From NCBI GenBank assembly GCA_029706075.1, contig JAINUG010000307.1:469501-533500 (forward strand): a stretch of DNA of 64,000 bases. Direction: 5' to 3'. This document shows, one piece after another, positions 37,801 to 50,290 of the stretch (positions within the stretch are counted from its first letter, which is position 1; each line of letters opens with the position of its first letter). The notes under the pieces were generated by a model, which saw only the letters and a program-made list of their open reading frames with translations, was not told where the DNA came from and made no database searches. A program made the translations under genes and the position numbers. The DNA comes from Aldrovandia affinis. Its lineage: Eukaryota; Chordata; Actinopteri; Notacanthiformes; Halosauridae.

Positions 37801-38374
37801 CATTGAGGGAATTACATCATCGTGTTGGGATATCCCATTATGTATGAACAAAAGGGGGTGCAAGCAGTTAAAGAAAACTATTAAGTACTATTAACGACAA
37901 TAAACGATGCATCTGCAACATAGTATAACACACATATATATTATAATGTATTTTAGTGACTGTCTGTGCAAAAGTACCATATGGAATTATTTATAGGATA
38001 GAATGTATAAAAAATCGCACAAATCGACTTTCTTATGGTACACTCCGATAAGTTGTCACGTGACCCCGCAATCAAACGAATCTTCCCGCTTGCAGCCATG
38101 AAATGAATTCATTCATGAGAGTGATCGCTGAACAAAGCATGTTCTTACCCGGTGATCGGAATAATGGTTAGGTTAGAGATGCGTTATTGTATCAACGGTA
38201 TTAAAGCTGCTTGAGATCTTATTTGTTCTCCCAGAGACGAAACGAACTGTCAGCAGCACGGTTAGAATGCACACAGACATCATTCTCGTATCTGCCATTG
38301 CATTGTCTCCCCTTTTCTAGACCCACTTAAACAACAATACCCTGCAAACGGACACACCAAATAACAGCAATATA

Positions 38375-38416
38375 GTGTGTGTGTGTGTGTGTGTATATAC
38401 ATATATATATATATAA
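38375..38416. repeat. (GT)n(AT)n microsatellite
   Basis: About ten GT units followed by alternating TA. Confidence 0.85.
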
Positions 38417-38510
38417 CATAGCCTATTGTTTGCTATCCATTACATTGGTTTCTTAAAGTGCTTTAACCTGTAACCCCTTCAGTCATTGTGTCATGTTCTT
38501 ACATAGTCAA

Positions 38511-38584
38511 GTTTTATAGTATTCATTGTGTGTATTAGACATACATAGTTTTATAGTATTCATTGTGTGTATTAGACATACGTA
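38511..38584 (+). repeat. 37-bp tandem duplication
   Basis: Two nearly identical copies, 38511-38547 and 38548-38584, each beginning gttttatagtattcattgtg. Confidence 0.85.
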
Positions 38585-40564
38585 ATGCCTGTTAGTCTTG
38601 GCATTAAAATGTCATTATGCAGTGTAATAACACCAAGTTAAACCTTACAAGAATATGTGTATGTGATCTTCAGGGGGGATAGGCAGTGTTGTTCAATGTA
38701 GATATAAGTGTTCCTGGTCCTTGTTCAAACTTCATTGATTGAATAATGTCACTATGAAATACAGGTAGATGTCAGTTCATTGCTGTTTAAAAGGCATTTC
38801 TTAAATCCTCAGGTAGTGGATCTCAGCCTGCTCACCTTAAATGGTGCTGGCCTACTTACAAGCGAGTTGTGGTTGCAGTTAGCAAACGGTGCAAACTATG
38901 CTGTTTCTGTTAGCGTTGGTGCTAAAAACAGGAGATAGATACAAAAGGTTGAAAGGCGCTCACCACCTTCACCAACCCAGTCCAGTTGTTTTTTGGGGGT
39001 GGGGAGGGGGCTCATCCTTGAACAGCAAACAAAGGCACAGCACCCATTTCAATCTGGTCAGACTCCAGTGCCATAATAGCTTCAGCTTGTGCTAACCTGA
39101 TTCACGTTCTAAAGTGAATATTGGTATTTACAAAAGCTTAGGAGGTGAATAAAACATGTTACAATGTTTTCATATTTTGTACTTGGCATTTTATTGCAGG
39201 TCAAGTTCCCTAACCACTGTGACACACTACTTCCTTGTGGCCATATTCCTCAGAGTGTGAATTCAAACATATGCAAGCCCAGTTTGGCTAGTTAACCCTG
39301 TAGCCAGGAGGGTGACCTGTTGGGTTAGTCAGTTTGAACAAGCGGCCATAGAGATTAGTACCTCAGGATAAAGATAGAGGTGTGGCTGGGTTATCCTGCT
39401 ACAGTTCTGGACAGCCCAAGTCTAGTAGGCTTTCTAGCTCTCCTCAAATAACCCCCAAAAAAAAAAACAACAACTAAGGAGAGGTAAAGGTACACTGATT
39501 CCATTGGGACAATGATTAGTTGAATTAGGTGGCTAAATGCTATGCCAGAGAAGAGGATACTGTGATCCTCTAGTATCTGGACTGAGCTGTCCCCTGGTCC
39601 ATGGAGTTTTACTGAGAGCTGCCATTTTGAGGAGAGACAGCGGATACCGTGCAAAAGATGAATACATTGCAGACGCTGTACAGCTGGATAGACTTCTTGG
39701 GGATTTTCTCAGTCAGCTTGCTTTGAAGGAGCAGCTTGTTTTCCATATTTTTCTACCTTGACTTTGAAGGAGAAAATACTGACAAAATTGAGTCTGACCA
39801 GGGCCTAGTAGCCGACCTGAAATCCAGGGGTCAACCACAGGACTTCTTTTGAAGATGGACCGTGTACGGTCAGGCTGTGTGTAAAGAGTGTGATTATTAA
39901 TAGCTGTAAGGAAAGTACCCATGATTTTGATACTGATGCCACTATATTCAAATTCCTATGAAAAGTAACTAAAAAACAATGAATACTATTGGGCAATATA
40001 GTCTGGTGGAAAAGTACCACAAATATCTAGAGAGAGATACAAAAAAACATAACAGGATGCGAAAATGTGTGTCAACCGTCAGTTCTGTGAGGGTCTGCCA
40101 AGAGAGCGTCCCCCGATCAGAGAGGGGGTTTGCCTAGAATTCACTGTTAAAGTTGAAACTAGGTAGAGAATGTAATCTTGCATTTACTCACACAAATATA
40201 AAAGTCAGCTGAGAAGGGACCACCCCCAGGGGAGGGATGAAAAGATGGGAATAGCCATTTATGGATAAAACCACCATTATTTTCGAGTGATTAATGTTAC
40301 GCATAACTAAAAGACCAATTAAAATGACCAGAAAAGTAAAACAATAAGGTAAACCAATGAGGTAAACGAATGAAGTGACCAATCATGTAACTATTAAGAA
40401 GAGTATATCAACTTTTGTGAAACAAAGGAATATTGGAGCAACTTGCAAGCAGCTCTCGGCTTTGTGATTTCATCTGAAATAAAGTCTAATACTTTGAAAA
40501 TCTTTTGCCTGAAACCTCTTCTCTACAAAGAGGGGACGGGAATAATTTGATTTCTGAATAATTG

Positions 40565-40669
40565 AACAAAAAGGACTTAGAAAATACTTTGAAAAGATTA
40601 ACAAAAAGGACTTAGAAAATACTTTGAAAAGATTAACAAAAAGGACTTAGAAAATACTTTGAAAAGATT
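40565..40669 (+). repeat. 35-bp tandem repeat, three copies
   Basis: Three identical units start at 40565, 40600 and 40635 (aacaaaaaggacttagaaaa and so on). The units are directly adjacent with no spacers, so this is a minisatellite. Confidence 0.95.
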
Positions 40670-41299
40670 CTGAAAACCAGGAAAGACTCTAATTTTCCAC
40701 AACAGCTTCTTGACAGTAGGTTCTATGTTTTGTTTTGGCGTTGACCCCTTGTTGGCTATTATTTTTTAAATTTAATGTCATATATTCAACACTGTCCACA
40801 ACTACATTTAAAAGTGTTTTTCATAAGTATATTACATTTGACAAAATGACAAATGATAAAAAGTTGTACAATTTAATTGAACTTATTCATCGATCAATTC
40901 ACTCATTTTATTCATTCCTTGCATTGCATATTTGTGTGTTACTGGAATGTCCAGCATTTATGTATTACTATGTTTAATGTACTATCACAGAATAATTCAT
41001 AAGTGCATCTGAAATGTCTTGGTTGTTCTAAAACGTAACATGCTCCCTGTTTTTAAAACACACTGCCTGTTTTCTAACTATTTTCATTAAAACAATATTG
41101 GAAAAATAGAATTTTTCTCAGTTTACTAGACAACATTTATGTACATTGAAGGTGTCTGCTCTGAATCTGTGATATTTATTGAAAAATTTGCCATTATATA
41201 TATTTAAAGTCTAATAAAAAACAGCAACTCTAAAGCTTTTTTCTGAATTAATTACAAATAAAAAACTGAATAATTATTCATAATTAACTGTGCTGCGGG

Positions 41300-41620
41300 G
41301 ATATTCAAAGTCTTTGAAATCTTCCTATATCCTTCCCCTGATACCAAGTGGGAAGATCTGGAGTGGCCCAGTCAAAGCTCAGACCTCAATCCCATTGAGA
41401 TTCTGTGGAAATATTTGAAAATTGCTGTTCACCGATGGTCCTCATCCCACTTGATGGAGTTCGAGCAATTTATTAAAGAAGAATGGGCGAAAATTGCAGT
41501 GTGCAAAGCTGGTAGAGAGTTACCCAAATTGATGCATAGCTGTAATTGCAGCTAAAGGTGCTTCTACCAAGTGTCAAGTCATGGGGGTGAATACTTATTG
41601 AATAATTTTTATTTATTTTT
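41300..41620 (+). pseudogene. Tc1 transposase 3' relic
   Basis: Translation of about 41355-41440 gives WPSQSSDLNPIEILWKYLK, the conserved last part of a Tc1 transposase with the catalytic Glu. The remainder is truncated and carries stops. A typical AT-rich end follows (ggggtgaatacttattgaat). Confidence 0.75.
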
Positions 41621-41789
41621 ATTTGTAATTAAATTAAGAAAAAGCATTGGAGTTGTTTTTTTATTTAACATTATAGAGTATTTTGTGTTGATCAGTGGCA
41701 AGAAATCCCAATAAAATCAGACTTAATTAAATCAGACTTAATCAGACAAGACTTTCTATACCCACTGTATGTGTGCTGGTAACTTCAAA

Positions 41790-42240
41790 AATAAAGGAAG
41801 CACTTGAGTAAATTAAGGGTTCTGGTGGCTCTGTTGTGGTGTGGGGTGCATTTTCCTGACATGATTTAGGTCCACTGCCAATAAATACAAAGAGTGATCA
41901 CCTTCATCCTATGCTGAAGCATTTTATGAGAGTGACCTCTTCCAGGATGACAATGCCCCATCCACAGGGCATGAGTGGTTACTGAAAGGTTTGATTAGCA
42001 TGAAAATGATGTAAACCATATGCCATGACTGTCTCAGTCACCAGATCTCAACCCAATTGAACACTTATTGGAGTTTCTAGAGCCTGAGACAGTGTTTTCC
42101 ACCACCATAAACAAAACACCAGATGATGGAATTTCTCATGGAAGAATGGTGTTGCACCACTCCAATAGAGTTTCAGACACTTGGACAATCTATGCCAAGG
42201 CACACTGAAGTTGTTCTGCATGTAGAAAACCCCCCAGAAT
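41790..42240 (+). pseudogene. Second Tc1 transposase relic
   Basis: Fragments read GSGGSVVVWGAFS near 41820 and SRMTMPHPQ near 41942, where Tc1 enzymes have GGSIMLWG and QQDNDP-like motifs. Several stops and frame changes are present. It belongs to a different Tc1 subfamily from the copy just upstream. Confidence 0.65.
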
Positions 42241-42498
42241 CCATAGCAACCATTCCATATTAAAATCAGCTCTTACGATCTCATTTACAATTGACGCAAT
42301 CACAGATTGTTGGGAAGCTCTTCACACCCCTCTGAGCCTCCTGTTGATTTTCACAGCTTTATTGGGGAGCTCTATAGTGTCATGCTCCCACCTCCATTTG
42401 CAATCACATGTGAGGTTCTTAGGCAAACACAGCTGACAGTGAATTCTTTTAAATACCCATGGTCCTCTCAGGTACAGTCACAGTGGTCAAAGACAGCC

Positions 42499-45400
42499 AT
42501 GGGGCCTAAAGCGATTGGAGTTGGCATCATTTTCTTGTAAGTATATTCTTTCCCACTATTCTTATGTCACGATGGCACTGTGCTGCTGATTCCATTTGAA
42601 AGGACTTGGTTCTCAGTGCTGTTATTGTACTCAGTCAAGACCAATGCCAAATAAGATGCTGAAATACTGTAGTCATATGCTTTGCTTTTATAGAGTCTGT
42701 CAGCTGATGTTTCCTTTTGCATCAAAGGTTATTTTCTAAATACAAATCAGTATGGTTTGTGTCTGACATGTAAATATTGGACCACTAATGGGAGAATACA
42801 TTTGTAAACTTGCAAACTGATAAACAGGTTACAAATTCAGTCATACTCTTGAGTGTTGGTAGATCACGATGATGACAATGATTATGATTATAATATAAAT
42901 TATTATTGTTTCATTGTTAGCAGTGGTAGTAGTATTGGTCCTGTTTTTGGTTGTTTCTGTATGATGAATTTAAGGAGCATATCCCTCTTCCTTTGCTTCT
43001 TTTGTAGGTTTTGTTTACTTCCTGTCAGAGCGCAATATTTGACGGTAAAGAAGACAGACTGGATAGGTAATTCACCTCCAAATATAAAAGGTAATAAATC
43101 TATTTCATGCATAGCAGGAATTTTACATTTGCATGACATCTGATTGACATTTGTTTTAATTTCAATGTCAATAGATCTGAGTCTACTGGCAGTTTCACTG
43201 ACTAAACATTGTAGTATTCATAGATGGGTTAGGGTTTTTTATTTTTTATATATAGCTACTTACTGAAACATGTCAATATTGGTTAAACGGTAACTTCCTT
43301 GAAAAAGTACAATGTAATGTTGTTCCTTTCTTTGATGATAGTGGCTATTCATATCGACACGCTCTTTCATTCATCGTCATAACAACTGAATATAAATTCA
43401 TTCAAAATTATTTAGCGGTTGTGTAACCCATTTCAGGTATTCATTCTTTAAAGTTGTTCATTCTTCAAAATCTTGTTTGATGGCTTATAACTTAAAATGG
43501 AATACATTAATATTAATAGGCTACATTTGGTTAAATGGATCACCTTAATGTGTAATTACAATGAGTTACACTCTTTGACCAATAGAGTGAGACAGTCTTG
43601 TAGCTGAAACGAAATACAGACTTCCCAATGGTGAATTTGGTCCTTTGCTTTTCAATATAAAAAACTAAAATGTAAAACAAGGAATGATGTGTAAAATTGT
43701 AGATTTTCGGTGAAGTAACTCTTTGAAGGAAGGCAGGGACTGTGACGGCTGGACGATTAGACCTGGGGAGACTTTTTGGGCTGCTGACCGATAGCTCTAT
43801 CTACCTCTGTTTCAGAGGGAGATGTGGAGTGCTTCTCTGAGTACATGGAGCTCTGGATCCACAGAATGAGGATAGAGGGGCTGAGGCTCTGGCTCTCTGG
43901 AACCCTGAGAATTCCAGGTGAACAACGCGGTTACTACAACAGCCCCTCGCAAGCACACATACTGCACAGTACACATGGCGTCACTGCGGCGATCGCAGAG
44001 GAATCGCCATCAGATCACCAACAACCTGCCTGTTTGTGCTATGACCTCTTAACCAAACGTTGCCTTCGTCTCTGATGCACTGCAGCCAGCCTGGCATCCC
44101 TGGATCACCTGAACCTGCAGCTGTCCGTGTGTGGATTTTCGCTGCACAGAGACGCCGAGAGAAACTACGTCTTCAGAGTGATGTACAGTGGCTGTTTCGT
44201 CCAGCAGGAGGTGGGATCTCTCTCTGTCCACGAGCGTATTTTGAAAATTTGTGTGTGCAATGCATGTCCTTCGCTTACCTGGAGCACAGTACAACGGCGC
44301 AGATAATGTTGCTGTTATATTTTATGATGAATGTTATTAATCAGAGAAGGGTATTTATTCAATACATTATTTTACATTTCCTTAACTTGAATGATTAATT
44401 AACAATTTTGGGGTGTTTTTGGTCTTAACATAGCACAACAAGTTCAGCGGTCACAGAAATTAATGTAAAATATGTAATTTACAAACAAACAACAAAACAT
44501 CTCTCTGTCTGAAAAGTGAACTGTGGAGACATTCAATAGAGTTCATTAGTTATAATGTATTTTTCTATTAATCTTGAAGGAGTTCATATGATTGTTCAGC
44601 CCAACCGTATGTTTTACATTTTTAATGTTGAAATGCAGTGATAGATCCTCTAGCACTCTCTCTTGGATTGTTTTCTCAGCATGGTGACTTTGTAATAGTG
44701 CTGAATTTGCTGAAGAGAGTCGGTCGGTTTGGAGGCCGACCAAACACTTTTGCCATGAAATGTCCAGTGGCGACAGCGCCACCTAGCGCTGAACACATTC
44801 GTTGCAACCCCAACTTCATACAGGTTAGTCCAAATCTATTGTGGTCGGCTTTGATAACGAGGGCATGCATGAAAAAGTATTGGAAATGACAACCCCTTGT
44901 ATTTTCTTACACAGGTAACCAGACAGATCCCTCTAGACAGCTGGAACAACAAGGTACGATTCATATAATTGGTATATGAATGACTGAAATGAGTGAATTG
45001 ATTGAAGAATATTTTTTTTAATTTTATGACCCCCGTTGAAGGACAGCCTTATTTCAACGTGATGTAGTATTTACAAAAAATTTCACAAACGGACAATCAT
45101 GAATATAAATGCAATGTCTGTCCGCTGGTTGCCCCCTCCCTTCCTTCCTCTTTTTCTGATGGTAATTCAGATTGAATACGTTTCTAGGGATAAGTCTCCA
45201 AGGAGAGGGTTGCCGTGGCCCGAGATCTCTGACGGAACGTTGAAGAGATTTTTCCAGAATTCCTTTTACGGGTGTGCAGCAGCAGAGGGCATGCGCACAC
45301 GTGTGTATCAGATGTTTGTTGTGTACATTTGGTGCGGGTTTGTGTGTGTGAGATCCCCATCAGCCTTTGGGCGTATCGATCCTGTGGGGTGTTTCATGCT

Positions 45401-46019
45401 GGATACATTGTAGTTTTGTATTGTGGTCTATAAGAATGTATTTGTGATAATATTTTTCCAGTTTTGGACATCCTAGTATTAGTGTTTAGGTCTGTGCTCA
45501 ATTTGTCTTAGGGAAGTTTTATTGAATTGCTATGGGATAGTAAGTTGTCTACTTTTGAAACGGTTCATGCAGTTGTATGTATACTAGTGATGGGGCTAGT
45601 AAAGGGTTATCTATTGTGGTTTTAATTGTATTCTTTAGTTGGAGATAGTATAGTACTAATAGTTTGGAATAAAGATAATTTTTCATTGAGCTGGTAGAAT
45701 GATGATAAGAATATTTTTTTCTCTGAAAAGATGTATGATAATTAAAAAAATCTATTTCATGATGTTACTTTTAACAGATGCAATTATCCAGGGAGAGTTA
45801 CATTTTACAGATCGTCTATTAACACTGCTGGATATTTACTGAAGCAATTCATGTACCCTGGACAATGGTACAACTGCACTTTCCCAGCTGGGATTTGACC
45901 CAGTAACCTTCTGTTTCAAGCCTAGTTCCCTAACCTCTATGTCACACTGACACTCTGAGTGGGTGTCAATTTGTAAAGTAGTGTGTGTGTGTGTGTGTGT
46001 GTGTGTGTCTATTGTGTAT

Positions 46020-46088
<69 letters not shown>

Positions 46089-49000
46089 GTGTGCGTGCGT
46101 GCGTGTGTGTGTGTGTGTGAATGTTTGTGTGCTGGTGTTTTTGTGTGACTTTTTACAATGACGACTGTGAGGTTCAGCTATAGGATTTGTGTTGGATTTC
46201 ACTCGTACTGTGTTGTGTGATTTGCAGCTCCGCTGGTCTCTAGCCTTGAGGGGGAAGCTGGTGGTGGCGCTAGAGGATGCTAGTCTGATCCAGCTCAATA
46301 CTGAAGTCAACGGCTCCAGCATCACTGTACAGGGCAAGAGGAGGGACATTATGAGCTTGGAGATGGTGAGGAAAACCACAAGTTTATTCATTCATTCATT
46401 ATATTATTTATATTTATATTATAATTTTTTTGTTATTTTGTACACTTGTATCAAGAAAAAGATAATGAAAAGATAAAAGACAAATGTTCCCCTGTCTCTT
46501 TATATTTTAAATTCTTTATTGAAGGTTTTACTGTTTATAGCAGAAACAATGACTATATATATATGGGTGGTTAAAATTTGTTGTGAACCCTGGCATTACA
46601 ATCTTTTTAATTGTTTAAAATCTCTGGAATTTAAGCAATTCAAATTGTTTAAATCTATGGAAAAATCTGGAATTGTTTGAGTTGTGAGTGGATATACCAT
46701 GCCTCCTTGTGGTGTAATAATAAATTACAACTGAAAATATATGGCACCAGGCGGTGCAGTGGATAGCACTGTCGCCTTTTTGCTACATTTTATGTGAATA
46801 CGTTTCTGTGTGACTAAATGGACTGTGTGTTACAGGTGATGGAAAAATATGAGGAATTCTTGCCCCTCAAGCTGGTCAGTGGCCACTACGCCTACAGCAT
46901 GGAAGCCAGCTGTCCCAGCGGTTAGTGTTAATGAAGCAAATGAAAATCCTCAGGGAAATGTCTGTCAGGCATCTCACCTAGCATCACTGTATCACTGCAT
47001 TTTGTGTAACCTCAAGAGACTCAAGCTCAGAATGTGCCTCTCATGAGTGAGATGTGTGAACCGTAGAGGTCCAGTGTGCCTTGCAAAAGGCTTAAGGATT
47101 TATCTTGAGTGCATGAACTCAACAGCAGGCGTTACAAATCTGCCAGCAAATCATCTCCATATTTAATGTGTCCATATGTTGAATACGCAGCACCCCCCTA
47201 TTTGCGTTTCAGTGTCCCGCTCTCCAGCTGGAGAGACAGTGCTGCACATCTTCAAACGGCGCATGGGCCTGACAAAGAGAGGCGGCTATGACAGTGAGAC
47301 CCTGTCTGTTAGCGATGTGTCTGTGACTCAGACAAGCTCTTTCTCTGTGTCCGAGAGCAGAGACTTCGTTGAGCTGACCATCCCCACCGCCCACATCCTG
47401 CAGACAAAGGTCAGTCGACGGTAGGAACGGTAACGCAGGGGCCTCCCGGGTGGCGCAGCGGTAAGAGCGTCCGACTGGGACGCAAGTTGCCCACTGCAGC
47501 CGCGGTTTCAAACCCGACTGCGTCAGTCCGGCCCTGACCGGGAGTGCCCCTAGGGGGCAGCAATAGGCTGTCCGCCCCAGAGGGAGGGGGGAGGGAGAGC
47601 TGGCACGGCTCACCGAGGAGCGGTAAGGCGACCTGGTGAACATAGTCCAGTCTCGAAGGCGTATCATTGCCTCGAGATATTAGCTTGTACCGTGGGGGCG
47701 GGCAGCGAGTTTGTGGGGGAGGGTAAATCAAAAGAAAGAGAGGGTATAATTGGTCACTAAATTGGGAGAAAAACAGGGGGAAAAACCTGAAACCAAAAAA
47801 TAATAATAATAACGCAGGCTTACGCAGACAAAAACTGCCCAAATGTTTCCGTGAGCTTTGTTGCTTGTGTGGTTCCCTTTGCAGAACTGCACGGGTCCAG
47901 CAGGAGAAGCCCTTCTACAGACTTTCTTTAGGGTGGATGCTGTGCTCACTTTCAAAGAGATGCCTCAGAAGGTGAACTGGAGCATGGAAAACGTCTCACC
48001 CTGCACAGGTATGTGTGATCACATATGTGTGTGTACATGAGGGTGCGTAAGTACGTGTGTGCGAACATGCATGTTTGATTGTGTGTGTGTGTTGTTTTCA
48101 TGTGCATGTGCATGTCTCCGTATGTTTGTGGGCATGCTCCGTTTTTTTGGATTGCTCAGTATATGTCGTAGCTGCGTGTATTCCAAAGGAACGCATGTTC
48201 TTGGTTGGCCTTGCATCCCTCCTTTGTCTTTTCTCATTATTGCGTTTCTTACAGTGATTTTAATCACCGCAGTGCACAGTTAAATATTGTAGTGAACTTT
48301 TTCAGCTTCACTAAGTCCAGCAGTGACACAGGCGCAGGAAGATCATTCTCCAATGCTCCACTCTCCTCATCAGCCATTGGCCAGCACTTCAGAATTCTAC
48401 ACCACAGTACAGCCTCCCATGCATCTGACACATACAAACCAAAGGCTGTTTGCAGAGACTGTTGCCAGGGAAACAACCTCTGCTTCAGGACCGCTTTCAT
48501 CCGGACAGGCCTTTGGAAGCACAGGTGTAACCACCACTCTGACCGCAGAGGTGTCGCCAGGTGTCCCATCCCAAAATGTCCAGGGGAACATGAGCCACGT
48601 AACCTCAGTGAGCACCGGTGCAGCACCTTCAGCTGTCGCCCAGGGCACGTACACTTCTGCAGATCCTGACCTTCGACCTCTGCCACGGCTGGAGTCCGGA
48701 CCTCCCACAACTGAACTTCATTCAGCATCTCCTCGGACTGCGGAAGGGGCGCGACCCACACCGACCAATCCCTGGACAGCAGGGACCCCGACCCCAAGGA
48801 GGGAGGCCACCGGCCAGGTCGGCTTGACCTCAGCTCCCCCACAGTCTCCCACGGGCCTCCCCAGAGGCGGCCTGTCCGCCGGGCCCACGGAGAGCGCGTC
48901 ACGGGAGGACGAGGGTGCGTTCACGGAGAACGCACCCGGCGTGGAAAGAATGGAAAACGCCACCACCGAAGAACAGGAGCCCAAGCCCAAGACCTCCGCA

Positions 49001-49228
49001 CCACCGCCGACCTCCAGCCCCCTGAGCGGGAGGGATCGGGAGGTTGTTGCAGCGCCGCCAGCGTCGCCCTCGCCCCTGCATTCCGCCCCCTACGCTTCAG
49101 AAGCAACGGGGGCGACTATGACAGTGAGCCGACAACTCCGCCCGCCACGGCCTCGGGGCAGAGACCATCTCCGGACGTCCAGGCCGGCAGCTTTGGAAAT
49201 GCGTCTCGATCCGTCGCGCGTCCTGTGA
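42499..49228 (+). CDS. CIROZ: CIROZ (C1orf127) left-right organizer ZP-N protein
   Basis: Eleven exons: 42499-42536, 43008-43066, 43816-43917, 44086-44210, 44680-44823, 44915-44953, 46228-46365, 46836-46920, 47213-47409, 47885-48008, 48306-49228. They join in one frame of 1974 nt (657 residues). Start chosen because MGPKAIGVGIIFLFCLLPVR is a signal peptide. Residues about 35-130 form a ZP-N-like fold with paired cysteines (VECFSEYMELWIH, LQLSVCGFSLHRD, FRVMYSGCFVQQ). A second module follows (SMEASCPSVSRSPAG, VELTIPTAHILQTK). The last exon encodes a Pro/Ser/Thr-rich tail. Human C1orf127/CIROZ lies beside TARDBP and is tied to left-right patterning through the ciliated organizer. The 3' end is uncertain: a different frame stays open to 49404 and looks more protein-like after about 49080. 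Intron 6 has a long TG array; intron 9 has a SINE. Confidence 0.85.
45775..45958 (-). mobile_element. Degenerate SINE in CIROZ intron 6
   Basis: The reverse complement resembles the SINE at 22896-23132: the head region has a B-box-like ggtcaaatcccagctggg, and the body has gtccagggtacatgaattgc. The L2-type tail is mostly lost. Confidence 0.6.
45981..46119 (+). repeat. Long (GT)n microsatellite in CIROZ intron 6
   Basis: The first block (45981-46008) is pure GT. The second (46024-46119) is TG with a few TGCG interruptions. The CIROZ transcript would carry a (UG)n tract ending about 109 nt before the exon at 46228. Confidence 0.95.
47440..47809 (+). mobile_element. tRNA-derived SINE (copy 2) in CIROZ intron 9
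   Basis: Same family as 25416-25795. The head is ggcctcccgggtggcgcagc, followed by a B-box-like gcggtttcaaaccc. The body has ggctgtccgccccagaggg, and the tail runs into TAA repeats. It is flanked by taacgcagg at 47431-47439 and 47810-47818. Confidence 0.88.
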
Positions 49229-49404
49229 ATGGGACCGCTTCATGGTGGAGGACTCTGGCGGTGGTGGCGGGGCTGATCGCGGACTTCGGCGTCGATCGGG
49301 TCACACCCCTGAATAGCAGCGACGGCCTGTGGAGCGGCTCCGTCTCCAGGAAGGATGGCCCTGAGAGCCCCACTGCCTGGGTCAACAGCACCGAGTCTCC
49401 ATAG
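49070..49404 (+). other. CIROZ: Alternative open frame at the CIROZ 3' end
   Basis: Shifted one base back from the annotated frame, this segment reads through FRSNGGDYDSEPTTPPATAS, SFGNASRSVARPVNGTASWW and TPLNSSDGLWSGSVSRKDG to a TAG at 49402-49404. It contains N-glycosylation-type NxS/T sites. It stays open well past the first frame's TGA (49226-49228). Either an unseen intron, an indel in the assembly or a real frameshift could join it to the CIROZ frame. Confidence 0.45.
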
Positions 49405-50290
49405 AGTTCACAGTGGAACCCCACATCCACACATCCTGCATCCTTTGTAAAGTCAAGAGTGAGTAGAATGGGGCTAAGCCAGGTTATAATGTATCCTTTT
49501 ATTGGTGTCAAACAGGAAGTAAGTTAGCCACGCTAAGAAACGGGGCTACTTAGTTCCAGTTTTGCACCGATGCACAAACGCATCACAGTCTGTCTTTAAT
49601 ATGCATCGCAGTCATAGTTTAACAACCCTGGAAAAAGCGCGCGCAAGTGAACCCCATTCGTCAAGTGCTGCCATGCCACGTGCTGCTTCTCAGCGTGCTG
49701 CGGATCAACTCTACCGTGTCATGCAGATTCAACAAAGTTCTCCGCTGTGACATATATAAATGTATTCATGTGATATATTATATGTTTCTTTCTCTCTGGA
49801 AATGCCACTTTCACAGCCATTTATTTTTATTTTGCTAATAAGTACAGTAAATGTGCATGGTCACAAAAATGGCAGCAGCTTGTTTCCAGCAGACAGTGGC
49901 TGGATGGATATTTTATACTGTATACTACACTGCAATTCAGAGACATGCTGTGCATGTGCAATGTGCAAAGTTTAGGTTCTGAGCCGTATGAGTTTGAGAG
50001 TGGTCTGCATTCATTTAATTTGGGATTTTTTTGACTATTTGCTCCTTTTAATGTCATTTTTACTGTCATTTTAAATATGAATGATAACTGTTAGTTATAC
50101 CGCCGTTCAGAATCATTTACTATTTTGGATTACTATTACGTTTTCTGCATTGTTCATAGGCAGATGTTGCTCTGAACACAACCCGCATTTCAGAACCGTC
50201 CTCTGGGAGGGTGAGAAGACAGCAGACATGCCCCAGCTGTCAATGTCTGGGGATGCCAATATTATGCCTATCAAATAAAAAAAGTAAAAC
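49405..50290 (+). other. CIROZ: CIROZ 3' UTR candidate
   Basis: Non-coding sequence leading to AATAAA at 50274-50279. It precedes the Tc1 element that starts at about 50405. Confidence 0.5.

Larger units (their letters stand above)
37801..42498. other. TARDBP-CIROZ intergenic region
   Basis: No gene recognised. Contents: TG/TA microsatellite 38375-38416, two tandem repeats (38511-38584, 40565-40669) and two Tc1 relics (41300-41620, 41790-42240). The last 250 bp should contain the CIROZ promoter, but I see no clear core element. Confidence 0.6.

Noticed and set aside
40565..40669. Regular repeats resembling a CRISPR array
   Set aside because: The units are directly adjacent with no unique spacers, in vertebrate DNA with no cas genes.
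45963..46391. Frames of repeated Val-Cys or Thr-His
   Set aside because: These are translations of the GT microsatellite; only the exon at 46228-46365 is coding.
48264..48902. 212-codon minus-strand frame opposite the last CIROZ exon
   Set aside because: It is a shadow of the GC-rich CIROZ exon; the sense frame joins ten upstream exons.
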